A stretch of DNA of 64,000 nucleotides from Alkalihalobacillus alcalophilus ATCC 27647 = CGMCC 1.3604 (lineage in GTDB: Bacteria; Bacillota; Bacilli; Bacillales; Bacillaceae_D). This document shows positions 35,736-44,122 of the stretch, piece by piece (the stretch's first letter is position 1; every line of letters starts with the position of its first letter). The translations under genes were made by a program, and so were the position numbers. The notes beneath the pieces were generated by a model that did no database searches, was not told the DNA's origin, and was given only the letters and a program-made list of their open reading frames with translations. Where the stretch lies: positions 1 through 64,000 of the forward strand of contig NZ_ALPT02000010.1 in the NCBI RefSeq assembly GCF_000292245.2, written 5' to 3'.

Positions 35736-35762
35736 AACTCTCCCTCCTCTTCCTTTGATAGA

Positions 35763-35792
35763 AAAACCGCAGGATACGCCCCTGCGGTTTTC
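35763..35792 (-). terminator. Terminator of lepA
   Basis: AAAACCGCAGG and CCTGCGGTTTT form a strong stem with T tracts on both strands, 11 bases past lepA and about 30 bases before hemW. Confidence 0.85.
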
Positions 35793-35802
35793 TTCAGTCA
35801 CA

Positions 35803-37623
35803 TTAATCATCCATACGTAACACAGCCATGAACGCCTCTTGTGGCACTTCAACACTACCAACAGACTTCATTCGCTTTTTACCTTCTTTTTGTTTCTCTA
35901 ATAGCTTCCGCTTACGGGAGATGTCTCCTCCGTAACATTTTGCTAATACATTTTTTCGCATTGCTTTAATGGTCGAACGAGCGATAATCTTTTGACCAAT
36001 ACTCGCTTGAATTGGCACTTCAAATTGTTGGCGAGGAATTAATTCTTTTAATTTCTCTACAATAATTTTCCCGCGCTCATAGGCCGAATCACGGTGCACG
36101 ATAACCGAGAGAGCATCGACTGTTTCACTATTTAATAAAATATCCATTTTCACCAATTTAGATTGTTTATAACCAATTAGTTCATAATCAAAAGAAGCAT
36201 ATCCTTTTGTGCTTGATTTTAACTGGTCAAAGAAATCATAAACAATTTCTGAAAGCGGAATTTCATAGACGATTTGGACCCGATTCTCATCCAAATACTG
36301 CATATCAATAAAAATCCCACGTTTCCCTTGGCATAACTCCATCACGGCTCCTACATAATCATTCGGAACCATTACCTTAGCTTTTACATATGGCTCTTCT
36401 ACATGCTCAATCTTTTGAGCATCTGGCATATTGGCTGGGTTATCGACTTTTAACTCCTCGCCATTTGTCAGCGTTACATTGTAGATAACACTTGGAGCCG
36501 TTGTAATTAATGTAATTCCAAACTCACGCTCAATCCGTTCTTGAATGATTTCCATATGCAAAAGTCCTAAAAATCCACAACGGAAACCAAAACCAAGAGC
36601 CTGTGAAGTTTCTGGCTCATATTGTAAGGACGCATCGTTTAACTCTAGTCGTTCTAATGCTTCGCGTAAATCGTTATATTCATTCGTATCAACTGGATAA
36701 AGTCCACAATATACCATCGGATTCATTTTACGATAACCTGGAAGTGGTTCACTTGCAGGATTTCCTGCACTCGTAATTGTATCCCCGACTCTTGTATCGC
36801 CAACGTTTTTAATGGAGGCCGATAAAAACCCAACATCGCCTACCGTTAATTCATCACGTTTTTCCGCTTTAGGGGTAAAGACCCCAATTTCCGTTACTTC
36901 AAATTCCTTACCCGTTGCCATCATCCGGATTTTTTGGCCTGGTTTAACCGTTCCTTCAACAATTCGAATATACGCAACAACCCCACGGTAGGAATCATAT
37001 AACGAATCGAAAATAAGAGCCTTTAACGGACCTTCAGGATCTCCTGTTGGTGCTGGGACCTTTTCAACAACTTGTTCTAAGATTTCACCAATTCCAATCC
37101 CATTTTTGGCAGAAGCAAGAACAGCATCAGAAGCATCAAGACCAATTACATCTTCTACTTCTTTTTTGACACGTTCTGGCTCTGCACTTGGCAAATCAAT
37201 CTTATTAATAACCGGTAAAATTTCTAAATCATTATCAAGGGCTAAATACACATTAGCTAATGTTTGGGCTTCAATCCCTTGAGCCGCATCGACAATTAAA
37301 AGCGCCCCTTCACAAGCCGCTAAGCTTCGAGACACCTCATATGTAAAATCGACATGTCCAGGTGTATCAATTAAGTGGAAAATGTATTCCTCACCATCTT
37401 TTGCGGTGTATGTTAACTGTACAGCATTTAATTTAATCGTAATTCCTCGTTCACGCTCAAGATCCATGGCATCAAGCGTTTGTTCCTTCATTTCACGTTC
37501 CGTTAAAGCACCTGTTTGTTCTAAAATACGGTCGGCCAAAGTTGACTTCCCGTGATCAATATGAGCAATGATAGAGAAATTACGAATCTTCTCTTGTCTT
37601 GCTCGACGTTGTTCATTATTCAT
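35803..37623 (-). CDS. lepA: Elongation factor 4 (LepA)
   Basis: A translational GTPase that acts on ribosomes during initiation or stalling. The 606-residue protein has an EF-G-like G domain: AHIDHGKST (G1), DTPGHVDF (G3) and NKIDLP (G4). Domain II, domain III and the LepA-specific C-terminus follow, the last ending in a basic KRKLLEKQKEGKKRMK segment. ATG at 37623 follows AGGAG by 8 bases; GTG at 37632 overlaps that site. It has its own promoter and terminator. Confidence 0.97.
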   Translation of the reverse strand: MNNEQRRARQEKIRNFSIIAHIDHGKSTLADRILEQTGALTEREMKEQTLDAMDLERERGITIKLNAVQLTYTAKDGEEYIFHLIDTPGHVDFTYEVSRSLAACEGALLIVDAAQGIEAQTLANVYLALDNDLEILPVINKIDLPSAEPERVKKEVEDVIGLDASDAVLASAKNGIGIGEILEQVVEKVPAPTGDPEGPLKALIFDSLYDSYRGVVAYIRIVEGTVKPGQKIRMMATGKEFEVTEIGVFTPKAEKRDELTVGDVGFLSASIKNVGDTRVGDTITSAGNPASEPLPGYRKMNPMVYCGLYPVDTNEYNDLREALERLELNDASLQYEPETSQALGFGFRCGFLGLLHMEIIQERIEREFGITLITTAPSVIYNVTLTNGEELKVDNPANMPDAQKIEHVEEPYVKAKVMVPNDYVGAVMELCQGKRGIFIDMQYLDENRVQIVYEIPLSEIVYDFFDQLKSSTKGYASFDYELIGYKQSKLVKMDILLNSETVDALSVIVHRDSAYERGKIIVEKLKELIPRQQFEVPIQASIGQKIIARSTIKAMRKNVLAKCYGGDISRKRKLLEKQKEGKKRMKSVGSVEVPQEAFMAVLRMDD

Positions 37624-37664
37624 TCTCGTCACTCCTAGTAAACGTACAACATAGACTAACCCTC

Positions 37665-37693
37665 ATTATAGCAAGCGTTGAACTACTGTTCAA
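37665..37693 (-). promoter_or_regulatory. SigA promoter of lepA with overlapping palindrome
   Basis: TTGAAC (37693-37688), 17 bases, TATAAT (37670-37665). TTGAAC-AGTA-GTTCAA at the -35 box is a perfect 6-bp dyad that could bind a regulator. Confidence 0.75.
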
Positions 37694-37793
37694 TCTTTTG
37701 TTTGGATAAGCATGACGTTTATTCTTATTTTATCTTGATATTGTATTCGAACGAGCCTTTTGACGTTCCTCTTATCATACCCGATAAACTCAT

Positions 37794-37823
37794 AAAAAAG
37801 CAGTAAGGAATCCTTACTACTTT
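37794..37823 (-). terminator. Terminator of spoIIP-yqxA
   Basis: GTAGTAAGGA pairs with TCCTTACTGC (one G-T pair) and is followed by TTTTTTA on the minus strand, 35 bases past yqxA. Confidence 0.8.
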
Positions 37824-37857
37824 GAGACGTTTAACATCTGGTTCACCTTTAGAAACT

Positions 37858-38232
37858 TTACCCATCTGTTTCACCTGTAAACATATGATGAACAAACCCC
37901 ATCACTGCTTCCAAAGTGCTCCGACACATTTTATGAAAACTAGATGAGAGATACCCTCCAAGATCGGAGAAGAAGTTAAAATTGCCAACTTCTTTCGCTC
38001 GTTCTTTTTTTTCGATTAAATCATTAGTTGCATTAACGGTTTGCCTGCTTTCGGTCACAACGGTTGAAGGTGTTTGGGTAGTGGACTCTTTTGATACGTT
38101 TGTTTCTGTCGAAATATTTAGCGGAACAGGAATCGAGCGCCCCGCTTGCTCATTCATATATTGCACACCGGCTAACACGCCAAATAACAATACAAATAAA
38201 AAGGCCAGCCCGAACCCAAACATCTTTTTCAC
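37858..38232 (-). CDS. yqxA: YqxA family (DUF3679) sporulation-locus protein
   Basis: A small protein of about 124 residues with one N-terminal membrane segment (MFGFGLAFLFVLLFGVLAGVQ), a Ser/Thr-rich linker and a hydrophobic C-terminal region. Position between spoIIP and lepA matches B. subtilis yqxA, which is co-transcribed with spoIIP; no function is known. The start is taken as GTG at 38232, 9 bases after AGGAG; ATG at 38241 touches that site. It begins 16 bases after spoIIP. Confidence 0.82.
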   Translation of the reverse strand: MKKMFGFGLAFLFVLLFGVLAGVQYMNEQAGRSIPVPLNISTETNVSKESTTQTPSTVVTESRQTVNATNDLIEKKERAKEVGNFNFFSDLGGYLSSSFHKMCRSTLEAVMGFVHHMFTGETDG

Positions 38233-38247
38233 CCTCAACATCTCCTT

Positions 38248-39411
38248 TTAATCATTGTGATAATGCTCAAAATAATACTCAGCAAACACTTTAGCAATCA
38301 CTTCTGCCGTCCGATACGCTTCTTCAAGTGTATTGTCATAACCACCCATTTCGATTAACAGCGAATTCGTATTTAAATCTTGATTAAAAACCCCATTCGT
38401 TCTCGTCCCCGTTTTTAATGGGGCTACGCGACTTAAGCCTGGATAATATTCCTCCATTATCCCAACAAGTTCTTCTGCAAGTTGCAGGCTCCGACCATAG
38501 TCATCATGATTTCCTCCGATAACAAATAACGCTTTCGCATAATCAACACCATTAATATTGACGGTTGTTCTCTCTCTAGGTAAGCTGTCACGATGTAAAT
38601 CAAAGACAAATTCTACTGTATCATTTGTCTCTAACGTTTCCGTAATAAACTCTCTTGCCCCTGTATAAGACTGATTGTAATTCCAACCACGTTCCTTCAA
38701 CATCCCTTGCACATCTCGCTCTTCTACTAAAGCCCCAATCCCATGTTTCTCGAGCTCAATCGCTAATTTATCACTCACTAATGTAATATTAACTTGCGAA
38801 TGATAAGCCTCGTTTGGTACAGTCGTTTCAAGCTCTGGTAAATAAGACTCATGATTATGAGCATTGATGATATAAACGACTTGTTGCCCATTTGTATTCT
38901 GGTTTGCTTGGGCTTGCTTTTCTTTTTCAAGCTCTTCTAACTTAGCTAAACTTTCTTTTGTCGCTTCCCTTTCCGCTAATATGATTTCAAGTGGCGGTGC
39001 AGACTCCGCTAATAAATCAGTGTGTTCATAACCTTCACCCGAGATGTACATTTCGCCCTGATAGTGGCTCATCCCAGGCAATTCTCTTCCTAAAAAACTT
39101 CTAGGGTCATCGAGGCTAATGCTTGTAACTGTATTAAAAATCGTTTCCCCAACATTCAAACCTTGATAACTCACAGGTAAATTCGTTTTAAAATAATGGT
39201 TTTCTAAGCCCATAAAATATAAAAAATCTTCCCCACTAACTTCACTCGACCATTGATAAAACGTAACTGAACTTGGTTTATTATCAACAGTTGTTAAAAC
39301 CCCTGTCACTAAAAAAATTATGATAATCCCCAAAAAGACTGTTAAAAATATATGTTTAAAGCTCGTCCGCTTTTTTTGTCCGCTCATAAAATAACTTTGC
39401 CTTCGCCTCAT
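38248..39411 (-). CDS. spoIIP: Stage II sporulation protein P (peptidoglycan hydrolase)
   Basis: SpoIIP is the amidase/endopeptidase of the SpoIID-SpoIIM-SpoIIP engulfment machine, which degrades septal peptidoglycan during sporulation. The product (about 387 residues) has an N-terminal membrane anchor (HIFLTVFLGIIIIFLVTGVL), a variable linker with LGRELPGM, and a zinc amidase domain with AHNHESYLPELE and DLHRDSLPRE as metal and catalytic residues. The start may be ATG at 39411 or GTG at 39423. It is downstream of gpr but behind a terminator, as expected for a separately controlled gene. Confidence 0.94.
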   Translation of the reverse strand: MRRRQSYFMSGQKKRTSFKHIFLTVFLGIIIIFLVTGVLTTVDNKPSSVTFYQWSSEVSGEDFLYFMGLENHYFKTNLPVSYQGLNVGETIFNTVTSISLDDPRSFLGRELPGMSHYQGEMYISGEGYEHTDLLAESAPPLEIILAEREATKESLAKLEELEKEKQAQANQNTNGQQVVYIINAHNHESYLPELETTVPNEAYHSQVNITLVSDKLAIELEKHGIGALVEERDVQGMLKERGWNYNQSYTGAREFITETLETNDTVEFVFDLHRDSLPRERTTVNINGVDYAKALFVIGGNHDDYGRSLQLAEELVGIMEEYYPGLSRVAPLKTGTRTNGVFNQDLNTNSLLIEMGGYDNTLEEAYRTAEVIAKVFAEYYFEHYHND

Positions 39412-39529
39412 CCCCTTTAACACCCTTTCATAAACTTGTCCCTCATTCGTCCATGCTTATGGTGATACTCGATTATATGCTTGTCCACTAAAAATAGAAC
39501 AACTACTAGTTGAATGTTTAGAAAAGGGC

Positions 39530-39575
39530 AATAAAAAAAGCCAGTGAGAATTGTTGAGTCCACACTAGCTTTTAA
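39530..39575 (-). terminator. Terminator of gpr
   Basis: AAAGCTAGTG pairs with CACTGGCTTT (one G-T pair) and is followed by a run of T on the minus strand, about 80 bases past gpr. Confidence 0.75.
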
Positions 39576-39655
39576 TCAAAAGATATTTTCTGTTTAGGAA
39601 GTCCTTTTTCAAGTAACTCTCCGTACACTCACAGGAAAGTAGCAAAAAAACAATT

Positions 39656-40786
39656 TTAATGAGTGTATGCTCCTGTATTGTCTTGGTTAATCGACTTGTG
39701 CAAAGCTGCATTTAACCCGGCTGCAATGACATTGGCCATATCATCAATAAAGACATCGACCTCCTTTGGTGTCACCATTAAATTATGACCTAACGGAGAA
39801 AGCACTTCTTGAATGAGCTGTCTTTTTTCTTCCTCCGGTAAATTCCCAATCATCCCCATAATCGTTTGACGTTTTTCTTCATTCGGTAAATCCTCGTCAG
39901 TTAGAGTTCTTTTTTCACCAAAAGTCATCCCAGCTGGAACTAACCCTCGAGAAGGTGCCCCCCCTTCCCGCATTTCTTTACCAAAATGTTTCAACACAAA
40001 ATCAATCGTATCACTCGTAATCGATACAGCATCAACAACGGTTGGAATCCCGACAGCAATGACTGGAATACCTAATGTATCCATGCTTAAATCCTTTCGT
40101 TTATTCCCAACCCCGCTTCCAGGGTGAATTCCTGTATCCGACACTTGAATCGTAGCATTGACCCGTTCAATTGAACGAGAAGCAAGAGCATCAATCGCGA
40201 TCACAAAGTCAGGCTTCGTCTTTTCGATAATGCCAAAGATCACATCACTCGTTTCGATTCCCGTTAACCCCATCACACCAGGTGTTACAGCACTCACAGG
40301 CCTAAAGCCGTCCTGTACTTGTTCTGGTGCTAATTCGAATAAATGACGTGTAATCAACAAGTTTTCGGCTGCAATGGGCCCAAGGGCATCTGGGGTCACA
40401 TTCCAGTTCCCAAGACCAACAACTAAACATGTGTGATGTTCTTCAATACCAACCTCTGTTAAAAATTGATGGAAGTGCTCCGCAAATACTCGTTCCATCA
40501 CTTCTTGTTTTTCTGTATCTCTTTGCCGAATGGCCTGTGACTCAAACGATAAATATTTTCCCGGTTTTTTCCCTAACCGTTCTGCCCCTTCTGTCGTAAT
40601 TTCAACCCTTGTAATCTTGACCCCCTCATCTTCTGTTTCATCTACCGTCACGCCACTAACCGATGAGCTTTCCTGCACTGGTTCTGGACGTTTGTTATCT
40701 TCCTCCAAAACCATTTGATGGGCTTCTAGTGCAAGATCGGTACGAATTTGATATTGAGATAAGTCTAAATTTTGTTCATTTGACAC
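39656..40786 (-). CDS. gpr: Germination protease Gpr
   Basis: Gpr is made as a zymogen in the forespore, self-processed, and degrades small acid-soluble spore proteins at germination. The product is about 376 residues. It has the propeptide region ending near QYQIRTDLALEA and the two catalytic-Asp regions of this A25 family, LGNWNVTPDALGP near residue 128 and IAIDALASRS near residue 195. Translation likely starts at GTG 40786, 8 bases after GGAGG; ATG at 40801 overlaps that site. It is divergent from rpsT, as in B. subtilis. Confidence 0.94.
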   Translation of the reverse strand: MSNEQNLDLSQYQIRTDLALEAHQMVLEEDNKRPEPVQESSSVSGVTVDETEDEGVKITRVEITTEGAERLGKKPGKYLSFESQAIRQRDTEKQEVMERVFAEHFHQFLTEVGIEEHHTCLVVGLGNWNVTPDALGPIAAENLLITRHLFELAPEQVQDGFRPVSAVTPGVMGLTGIETSDVIFGIIEKTKPDFVIAIDALASRSIERVNATIQVSDTGIHPGSGVGNKRKDLSMDTLGIPVIAVGIPTVVDAVSITSDTIDFVLKHFGKEMREGGAPSRGLVPAGMTFGEKRTLTDEDLPNEEKRQTIMGMIGNLPEEEKRQLIQEVLSPLGHNLMVTPKEVDVFIDDMANVIAAGLNAALHKSINQDNTGAYTH

Positions 40787-40860
40787 GACGTCTACCTCCA
40801 TTTTCCGTTTTAAAAAGTTTAACGTTAGCGTTTCCTTCTCGGTTTGTTTTCATTCTTCTA

Positions 40861-40889
40861 TTGCAATTCTTGCTTATTTTTGATAGAAT
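40861..40889 (+). promoter_or_regulatory. SigA promoter of rpsT
   Basis: TTGCAA (40861-40866), 17 bases, TAGAAT (40884-40889). The leader of about 115 bases holds CCTTGAATCAAGG and an A7/T9 pair of tracts that could fold, perhaps for S20 autocontrol; that is a guess. Confidence 0.65.
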
Positions 40890-41011
40890 GCTGTTTGTTG
40901 TATTGATAGTATTCGTGATATTATCATGACCTTGAATCAAGGAAAAAAATCGTCTTTTTTTTTGAAATGGACGAGTCAAAACAGCTACTGTTCATGCAGG
41001 AGGTGAAAGGT

Positions 41012-41278
41012 ATGCCAAATATTAAATCAGCAATCAAACGTGTGAAAACTAACGACAAAAAACGTGCTCACAACATCGCGATCAAATCAGCTTTACGTAC
41101 AGCGATCAAAAACTTTGAAGCGACTGTAGAAGCTGGCGATGCAGAAAATGCAAAAACAGCTTTTGTTACAGCTACTAAAAAGCTTGATAAAGCAGCGGAC
41201 AAAGGTCTTATTCATAAAAATGCAGCTTCTCGTCAAAAATCTCGCCTAGCGAAACAATTAAACGGTTTATCTGCATAA
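41012..41278 (+). CDS. rpsT: Ribosomal protein bS20
   Basis: Primary 16S rRNA-binding protein of the small subunit. The 88-residue basic, helical product begins MPNIKSAIKRVKTNDKKRAH and ends SRLAKQLNGLSA, both typical. The start at 41012 follows GGAGGTGAAAGGT; an upstream ATG at 40967 has no ribosome site. It is followed by hairpins and by the 52-bp tandem repeat. Confidence 0.97.
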   Translation: MPNIKSAIKRVKTNDKKRAHNIAIKSALRTAIKNFEATVEAGDAENAKTAFVTATKKLDKAADKGLIHKNAASRQKSRLAKQLNGLSA

Positions 41279-41330
41279 TTGAACAAGACTACAGTTCACC
41301 TGTAGTCTAGACCAACAGTCAAAAAGAAGC

Positions 41331-41379
41331 AGTCCTTTAAAGTCATTGAATGGCTTTAGAGGGCTTTTCTTTTTATAAT
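41331..41379 (+). terminator. Terminator of rpsT
   Basis: AGTCCTTTAAAG pairs with CTTTAGAGGGCT (with G-T pairs) and is followed by TTTTCTTTTT. A smaller stem AGACTACAG/CTGTAGTCT lies at 41287-41309. Confidence 0.8.
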
Positions 41380-41441
41380 GGTGTAATCTACTCTCGCCCC
41401 TCCTTAGTTGTCCGCGAACCATGATAGGGACTGCTTTTCTT

Positions 41442-41815
41442 GTCACCAAACCGCGGTGGATTCCTCTTTTCCCTTTTTCCCTCCTCTTTTTGTGTCACCA
41501 AACCGCGATGGATACTTCTTTTTCCTTTTTCCCTCCTCTTTTTTGTCACCAAACCGCGATGGATACTTCTTTTTCCTTTCTCCCTCCTCTTTTTGTGTCA
41601 CCAAAAACGCGATGGATACTTCTTTTTTCCTTTTTCCCTCCTCTTTTTTGTCACCAAACCGCGATGGACTCCTCTTTTTCCTTTCTCCCTCCTCTTTTTT
41701 CGTCACCAAACCGCGATGGATACTTCTTTTCCCTTTTTCCCTCCTCTTTTTGTGTCACCAAACCGCGGTGGACTCCTCTTTTCCATTTCTCCCTCCTCTT
41801 TTTTCGTCATCAAAC
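41442..41815. repeat. 52-bp tandem repeat, seven copies plus a partial eighth
   Basis: Units begin GTCACCAAA at 41442, 41494, 41545, 41597, 41650, 41702 and 41754, with a degenerate start at 41806, so the spacing is 51-53 bases. Each has CACCAAACCGCG(A/G)TGGA, then a nearly pure pyrimidine tract (TTCCCTCCTCTTTTTT type). Units differ at a few sites, for example ATACTTC, ACTCCTC or ATTCCTC. There are no unique spacers, so it is not CRISPR. Open frames across it on both strands arise because the repeat lacks stops; none has a ribosome site. It fills most of the 607-base gap between rpsT and holA. Confidence 0.9.
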
Positions 41816-41837
41816 TCTCACCACACTAAAACCACAA

Positions 41838-41873
41838 TAAAAAAGACCCACTAGGTTTCCCTAATGAGACTTT
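41838..41873 (-). terminator. Terminator of holA
   Basis: On the minus strand a 13-position stem with one mismatch closes a GAAA tetraloop and is followed by TTTTTTA. It lies 13 bases past holA and separates it from the tandem repeat. Confidence 0.75.
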
Positions 41874-41885
41874 ATCTTCTCAATT

Positions 41886-42914
41886 TCATTTTTCATCAGT
41901 TGCCAATCGTAAAATCAACAACTCCACCGCGAGCACTTTTTCTGTTTTTCCTGTTTTGATCGCATAATCTGTTTCGGCAGCGAGCTCCATTAAGGCGTAA
42001 AGTCTTTTTTCATTAAATTGATGGAGTCTTTGAGTAGCCAACTTTACAACATACGGGTGAAGTTTCATTTGACTAGCTATTTCTTTTTGCGAATAACCGC
42101 GCGAGCTTAATTCCTTCACTTGATAATAAATACGAAATTGCCGTGTTAATAAAGCGAGAATTTTTAGTGGCTCCTCTTTTTGTCTCAATAAATCATGATA
42201 AATGACTAAAGCCTTGTCCGTTTTTTGATGAATCGCTAAATCAATTAAGGCGAAAATATCTTGTTCTAATGTTCTTGCAACAAGTAATTCGATATGGTCT
42301 TGCTCGATTACACCACCTTCTCCAACATAAAGGCTAAGTTTTTCAATTTCTGTGGCCATTAATAATAAATTAGTACCAACCCGCTCTAATAATTGCCCCT
42401 TTGTTTGATCGCTTAGCGTAACTCTTTTTTGTTCAGCTTGTTCTTGAATCCATTGAAACAATGTACGCTCATCAAATGGATTAGCCTCGACTACAGTCGT
42501 TTCTTTTTTTAAAAGCTTGGTTATTTTTTTACGTTCATCAAGCTTTTCATACGGGGCTTGAATCACAACAATCGTCTCCTCGACTGGATTTTTGATGTAG
42601 CGATCAAGCACATCAAAATTATGTTCAAGCTTTGTCTCCACCTTTTGACTAGTCACAGCATAAAAATCTTTAATAATGACCAACTTTTTTCCACCAAAAA
42701 AAGAAATCGTTTCTGCTTCCTCTACTATTAACTCAATGGGTGTCTCCTGCAACCGAAATGGAATAATATTTAATTCTTCCTCATTTTTTGTTTGCAATTG
42801 TCGTGTCAGCTCTTGAATGAAATCCTCCATTAAAAAAGTTTGACTACCATAGCTAAAATAAACAGGGCTTAACTTCCCTTGTTCCACAGCTTTTTTTACT
42901 TTTAAATACGTCAT
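41886..42914 (-). CDS. holA: DNA polymerase III delta subunit HolA
   Basis: The delta subunit of the clamp loader opens the sliding clamp ring. The 342-residue product matches the YqeN/HolA family: N-terminal LSPVYFSYGSQTFLMEDFIQ, a degenerate AAA+ domain, and a C-terminal collar with LALLTRQFRIYYQVKEL and LRLATDEK. The start MTYLKVKKAVEQG at 42914 follows GGGGA; TTG at 42926 is an upstream alternative. It lies between comEC and rpsT, the B. subtilis yqeN position. Confidence 0.94.
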   Translation of the reverse strand: MTYLKVKKAVEQGKLSPVYFSYGSQTFLMEDFIQELTRQLQTKNEEELNIIPFRLQETPIELIVEEAETISFFGGKKLVIIKDFYAVTSQKVETKLEHNFDVLDRYIKNPVEETIVVIQAPYEKLDERKKITKLLKKETTVVEANPFDERTLFQWIQEQAEQKRVTLSDQTKGQLLERVGTNLLLMATEIEKLSLYVGEGGVIEQDHIELLVARTLEQDIFALIDLAIHQKTDKALVIYHDLLRQKEEPLKILALLTRQFRIYYQVKELSSRGYSQKEIASQMKLHPYVVKLATQRLHQFNEKRLYALMELAAETDYAIKTGKTEKVLAVELLILRLATDEK

Positions 42915-43394
42915 CTTAATCCCCAACTTTTATGTATATTCCTTCAACAAAAGGTTTCAATTAAAAAGTAACTCTTCTTCTTAAGCTTAGTGAAAACCTC
43001 ACAAATTCACAAGCTTTTTTCCACAAAATTAAGAAGGGAACCCAGCTCCGAAATTCTGGATTCCCCATTTATGATAAACGCCATATTGAAGACCCTAGGC
43101 ATTCTTCTCTACGACGATAATCAACCTTCTCTTGTATGATATCCTATGCATTCTTAACTTATAGGTGACAACTCTTAACAAAGAAGGGAGATCAACCAAT
43201 GTATATTTTTTTACGGTTCAACGAAATTTAAAGGATAGGTGTTAAGCTACAATGAGTAAGGAATATCACGGATTTGTGAACATTTCTAAAATCATTATCG
43301 AAAAAAGACATTCACTCGATAAACTTAAGGATAATCTATCTAGATTTTTCAATGCGCTTCACGTATACTATAGGTTGTATAAGGAGGGATCCAG
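42915..43394. other. Intergenic region between holA and yqzM
   Basis: This 480-base stretch holds no confirmed gene. TATACT and TATAGG just upstream of yqzM (about 43366-43380) may be part of its promoter. A 48-codon frame at 43252-43398 is listed separately with low confidence. No RNA gene was recognised. Confidence 0.5.
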
Positions 43395-43398
43395 ATGA
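43252..43398 (+). CDS. Possible 48-residue ORF upstream of yqzM
   Basis: An ATG frame starting MSKEYHGFVNISKII whose stop overlaps the yqzM start by four bases (ATGA). AGGTG lies 10 bases upstream, a weak ribosome site. The product would be basic, and I recognise no family. The ATGA overlap argues for coupling with yqzM, but the frame also covers the likely yqzM promoter, so it may be chance. Confidence 0.25.
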   Translation: MSKEYHGFVNISKIIIEKRHSLDKLKDNLSRFFNALHVYYRLYKEGSR

Positions 43399-43532
43399 AT
43401 CATTTTGAAGAAGACGTTCAAGAAAAACGCAATGACGCCATCGATTCCGGTATTGGCTTCGTCGTTTCATTTATCTTTTTTGCATTAGTATTTATTGTTG
43501 CGCAAGCGGTTGATGTCGCTAGTTTATTCTAA
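43395..43532 (+). CDS. yqzM: YqzM small membrane protein
   Basis: A 45-residue protein starting MNHFEEDVQEKRNDAIDSG. It has one membrane segment (residues 20-37, IGFVVSFIFFALVFIVAQ) and matches B. subtilis YqzM (MNEFEKNVQSKRNDAIDSGVGF) in sequence and gene position. AAGGAGGG precedes the ATG. The role is unknown; one would expect a small inner-membrane protein, possibly tied to sporulation or competence by neighbourhood only. Confidence 0.88.
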   Translation: MNHFEEDVQEKRNDAIDSGIGFVVSFIFFALVFIVAQAVDVASLF

Positions 43533-43572
43533 TATACATACTCAACCGTCGAGGCTCCTGGCCAGCCTTAAC

Positions 43573-43617
43573 AAAAAAGCTCGGTGTGAAGATTCTACTC
43601 TTCCTACCGAGCTTTTT
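43573..43617 (+). terminator. Bidirectional terminator between yqzM and the zinc-finger gene
   Basis: AAAAAAGCTCGGT pairs with ACCGAGCTTTTT across a 19-base loop. T tracts on both strands suit the converging genes. Confidence 0.85.
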
Positions 43618-43629
43618 GAACTTGCTCAC

Positions 43630-44046
43630 TTAAGTTACTGAACCTTTCTGCGATTCAATCACTTTTTCACCAAATTGTAAACATTCCCGACAAATCGAAA
43701 CGCCAGGACCTAAAGCTAATTCTCCCACTTCTTTTTTACTTCTTCTACAAAAGGAGCATTCTTCAATTGCCTCGTTATTTGAAGCTACTTTTTCATTAGA
43801 CACTGTTTGTTTCATCACATTGCCTAATTCATGAATCACCTTCTCTTCAATATAATCAAATTCACCTTGGAGCTTTAATTGAACAGTCGTATAAGCAATT
43901 GCCATCCCTTCATAAAAACGTTGCTGTTCTTTATCGCAGGCTTTGCTACTTTTTGTTTCGCACAAGTTGATTAACTTTTTTAATTCTAAAATAACGTCTT
44001 CAATCTTTGCTCCTCTAAAAGTCTTTTTTCGAAAATCTTGATCCAT
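43630..44046 (-). CDS. Stand-alone ClpX-type C4 zinc-finger protein
   Basis: The 138-residue protein ends with CSFCRRSKKEVGELALGPGV followed by CRECL (about residues 99-127). This is the zf-C4_ClpX domain that in ClpX mediates dimerisation and adaptor or substrate binding. No AAA+ ATPase domain follows, so this is not ClpX. The N-terminal part is helical with a KxEDVILELKKLINLCETK-like stretch and no family I recognise. The start at 44046 follows GGAGGTGAGTACG. It lies 76 bases after comEC and could be part of the comE transcript. A regulatory or adaptor role toward Clp proteases is only inferred. Confidence 0.75.
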   Translation of the reverse strand: MDQDFRKKTFRGAKIEDVILELKKLINLCETKSSKACDKEQQRFYEGMAIAYTTVQLKLQGEFDYIEEKVIHELGNVMKQTVSNEKVASNNEAIEECSFCRRSKKEVGELALGPGVSICRECLQFGEKVIESQKGSVT

Positions 44047-44122
44047 CGTACTCACCTCCAAACATTCGTGTACAATTGTATACATAAATATAGTATTCAC
44101 CAGAATCGTTTTTTTCCTTCTT

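Noticed and set aside
35736..35861. N-terminal extension of HemW
   Set aside because: It runs through the lepA terminator and the lepA 3' end; GTG at 35735 has a proper ribosome site.
41442..41815. CRISPR array
   Set aside because: Units are contiguous near-identical 52-mers without unique spacers and there are no cas genes.
41408..41854. Long open frames in all three plus frames and one minus frame over the tandem array
   Set aside because: They are made of the same 52-bp unit shifted in frame, have no ribosome sites and encode low-complexity Phe/Ser/Leu or Lys/Glu repeats.
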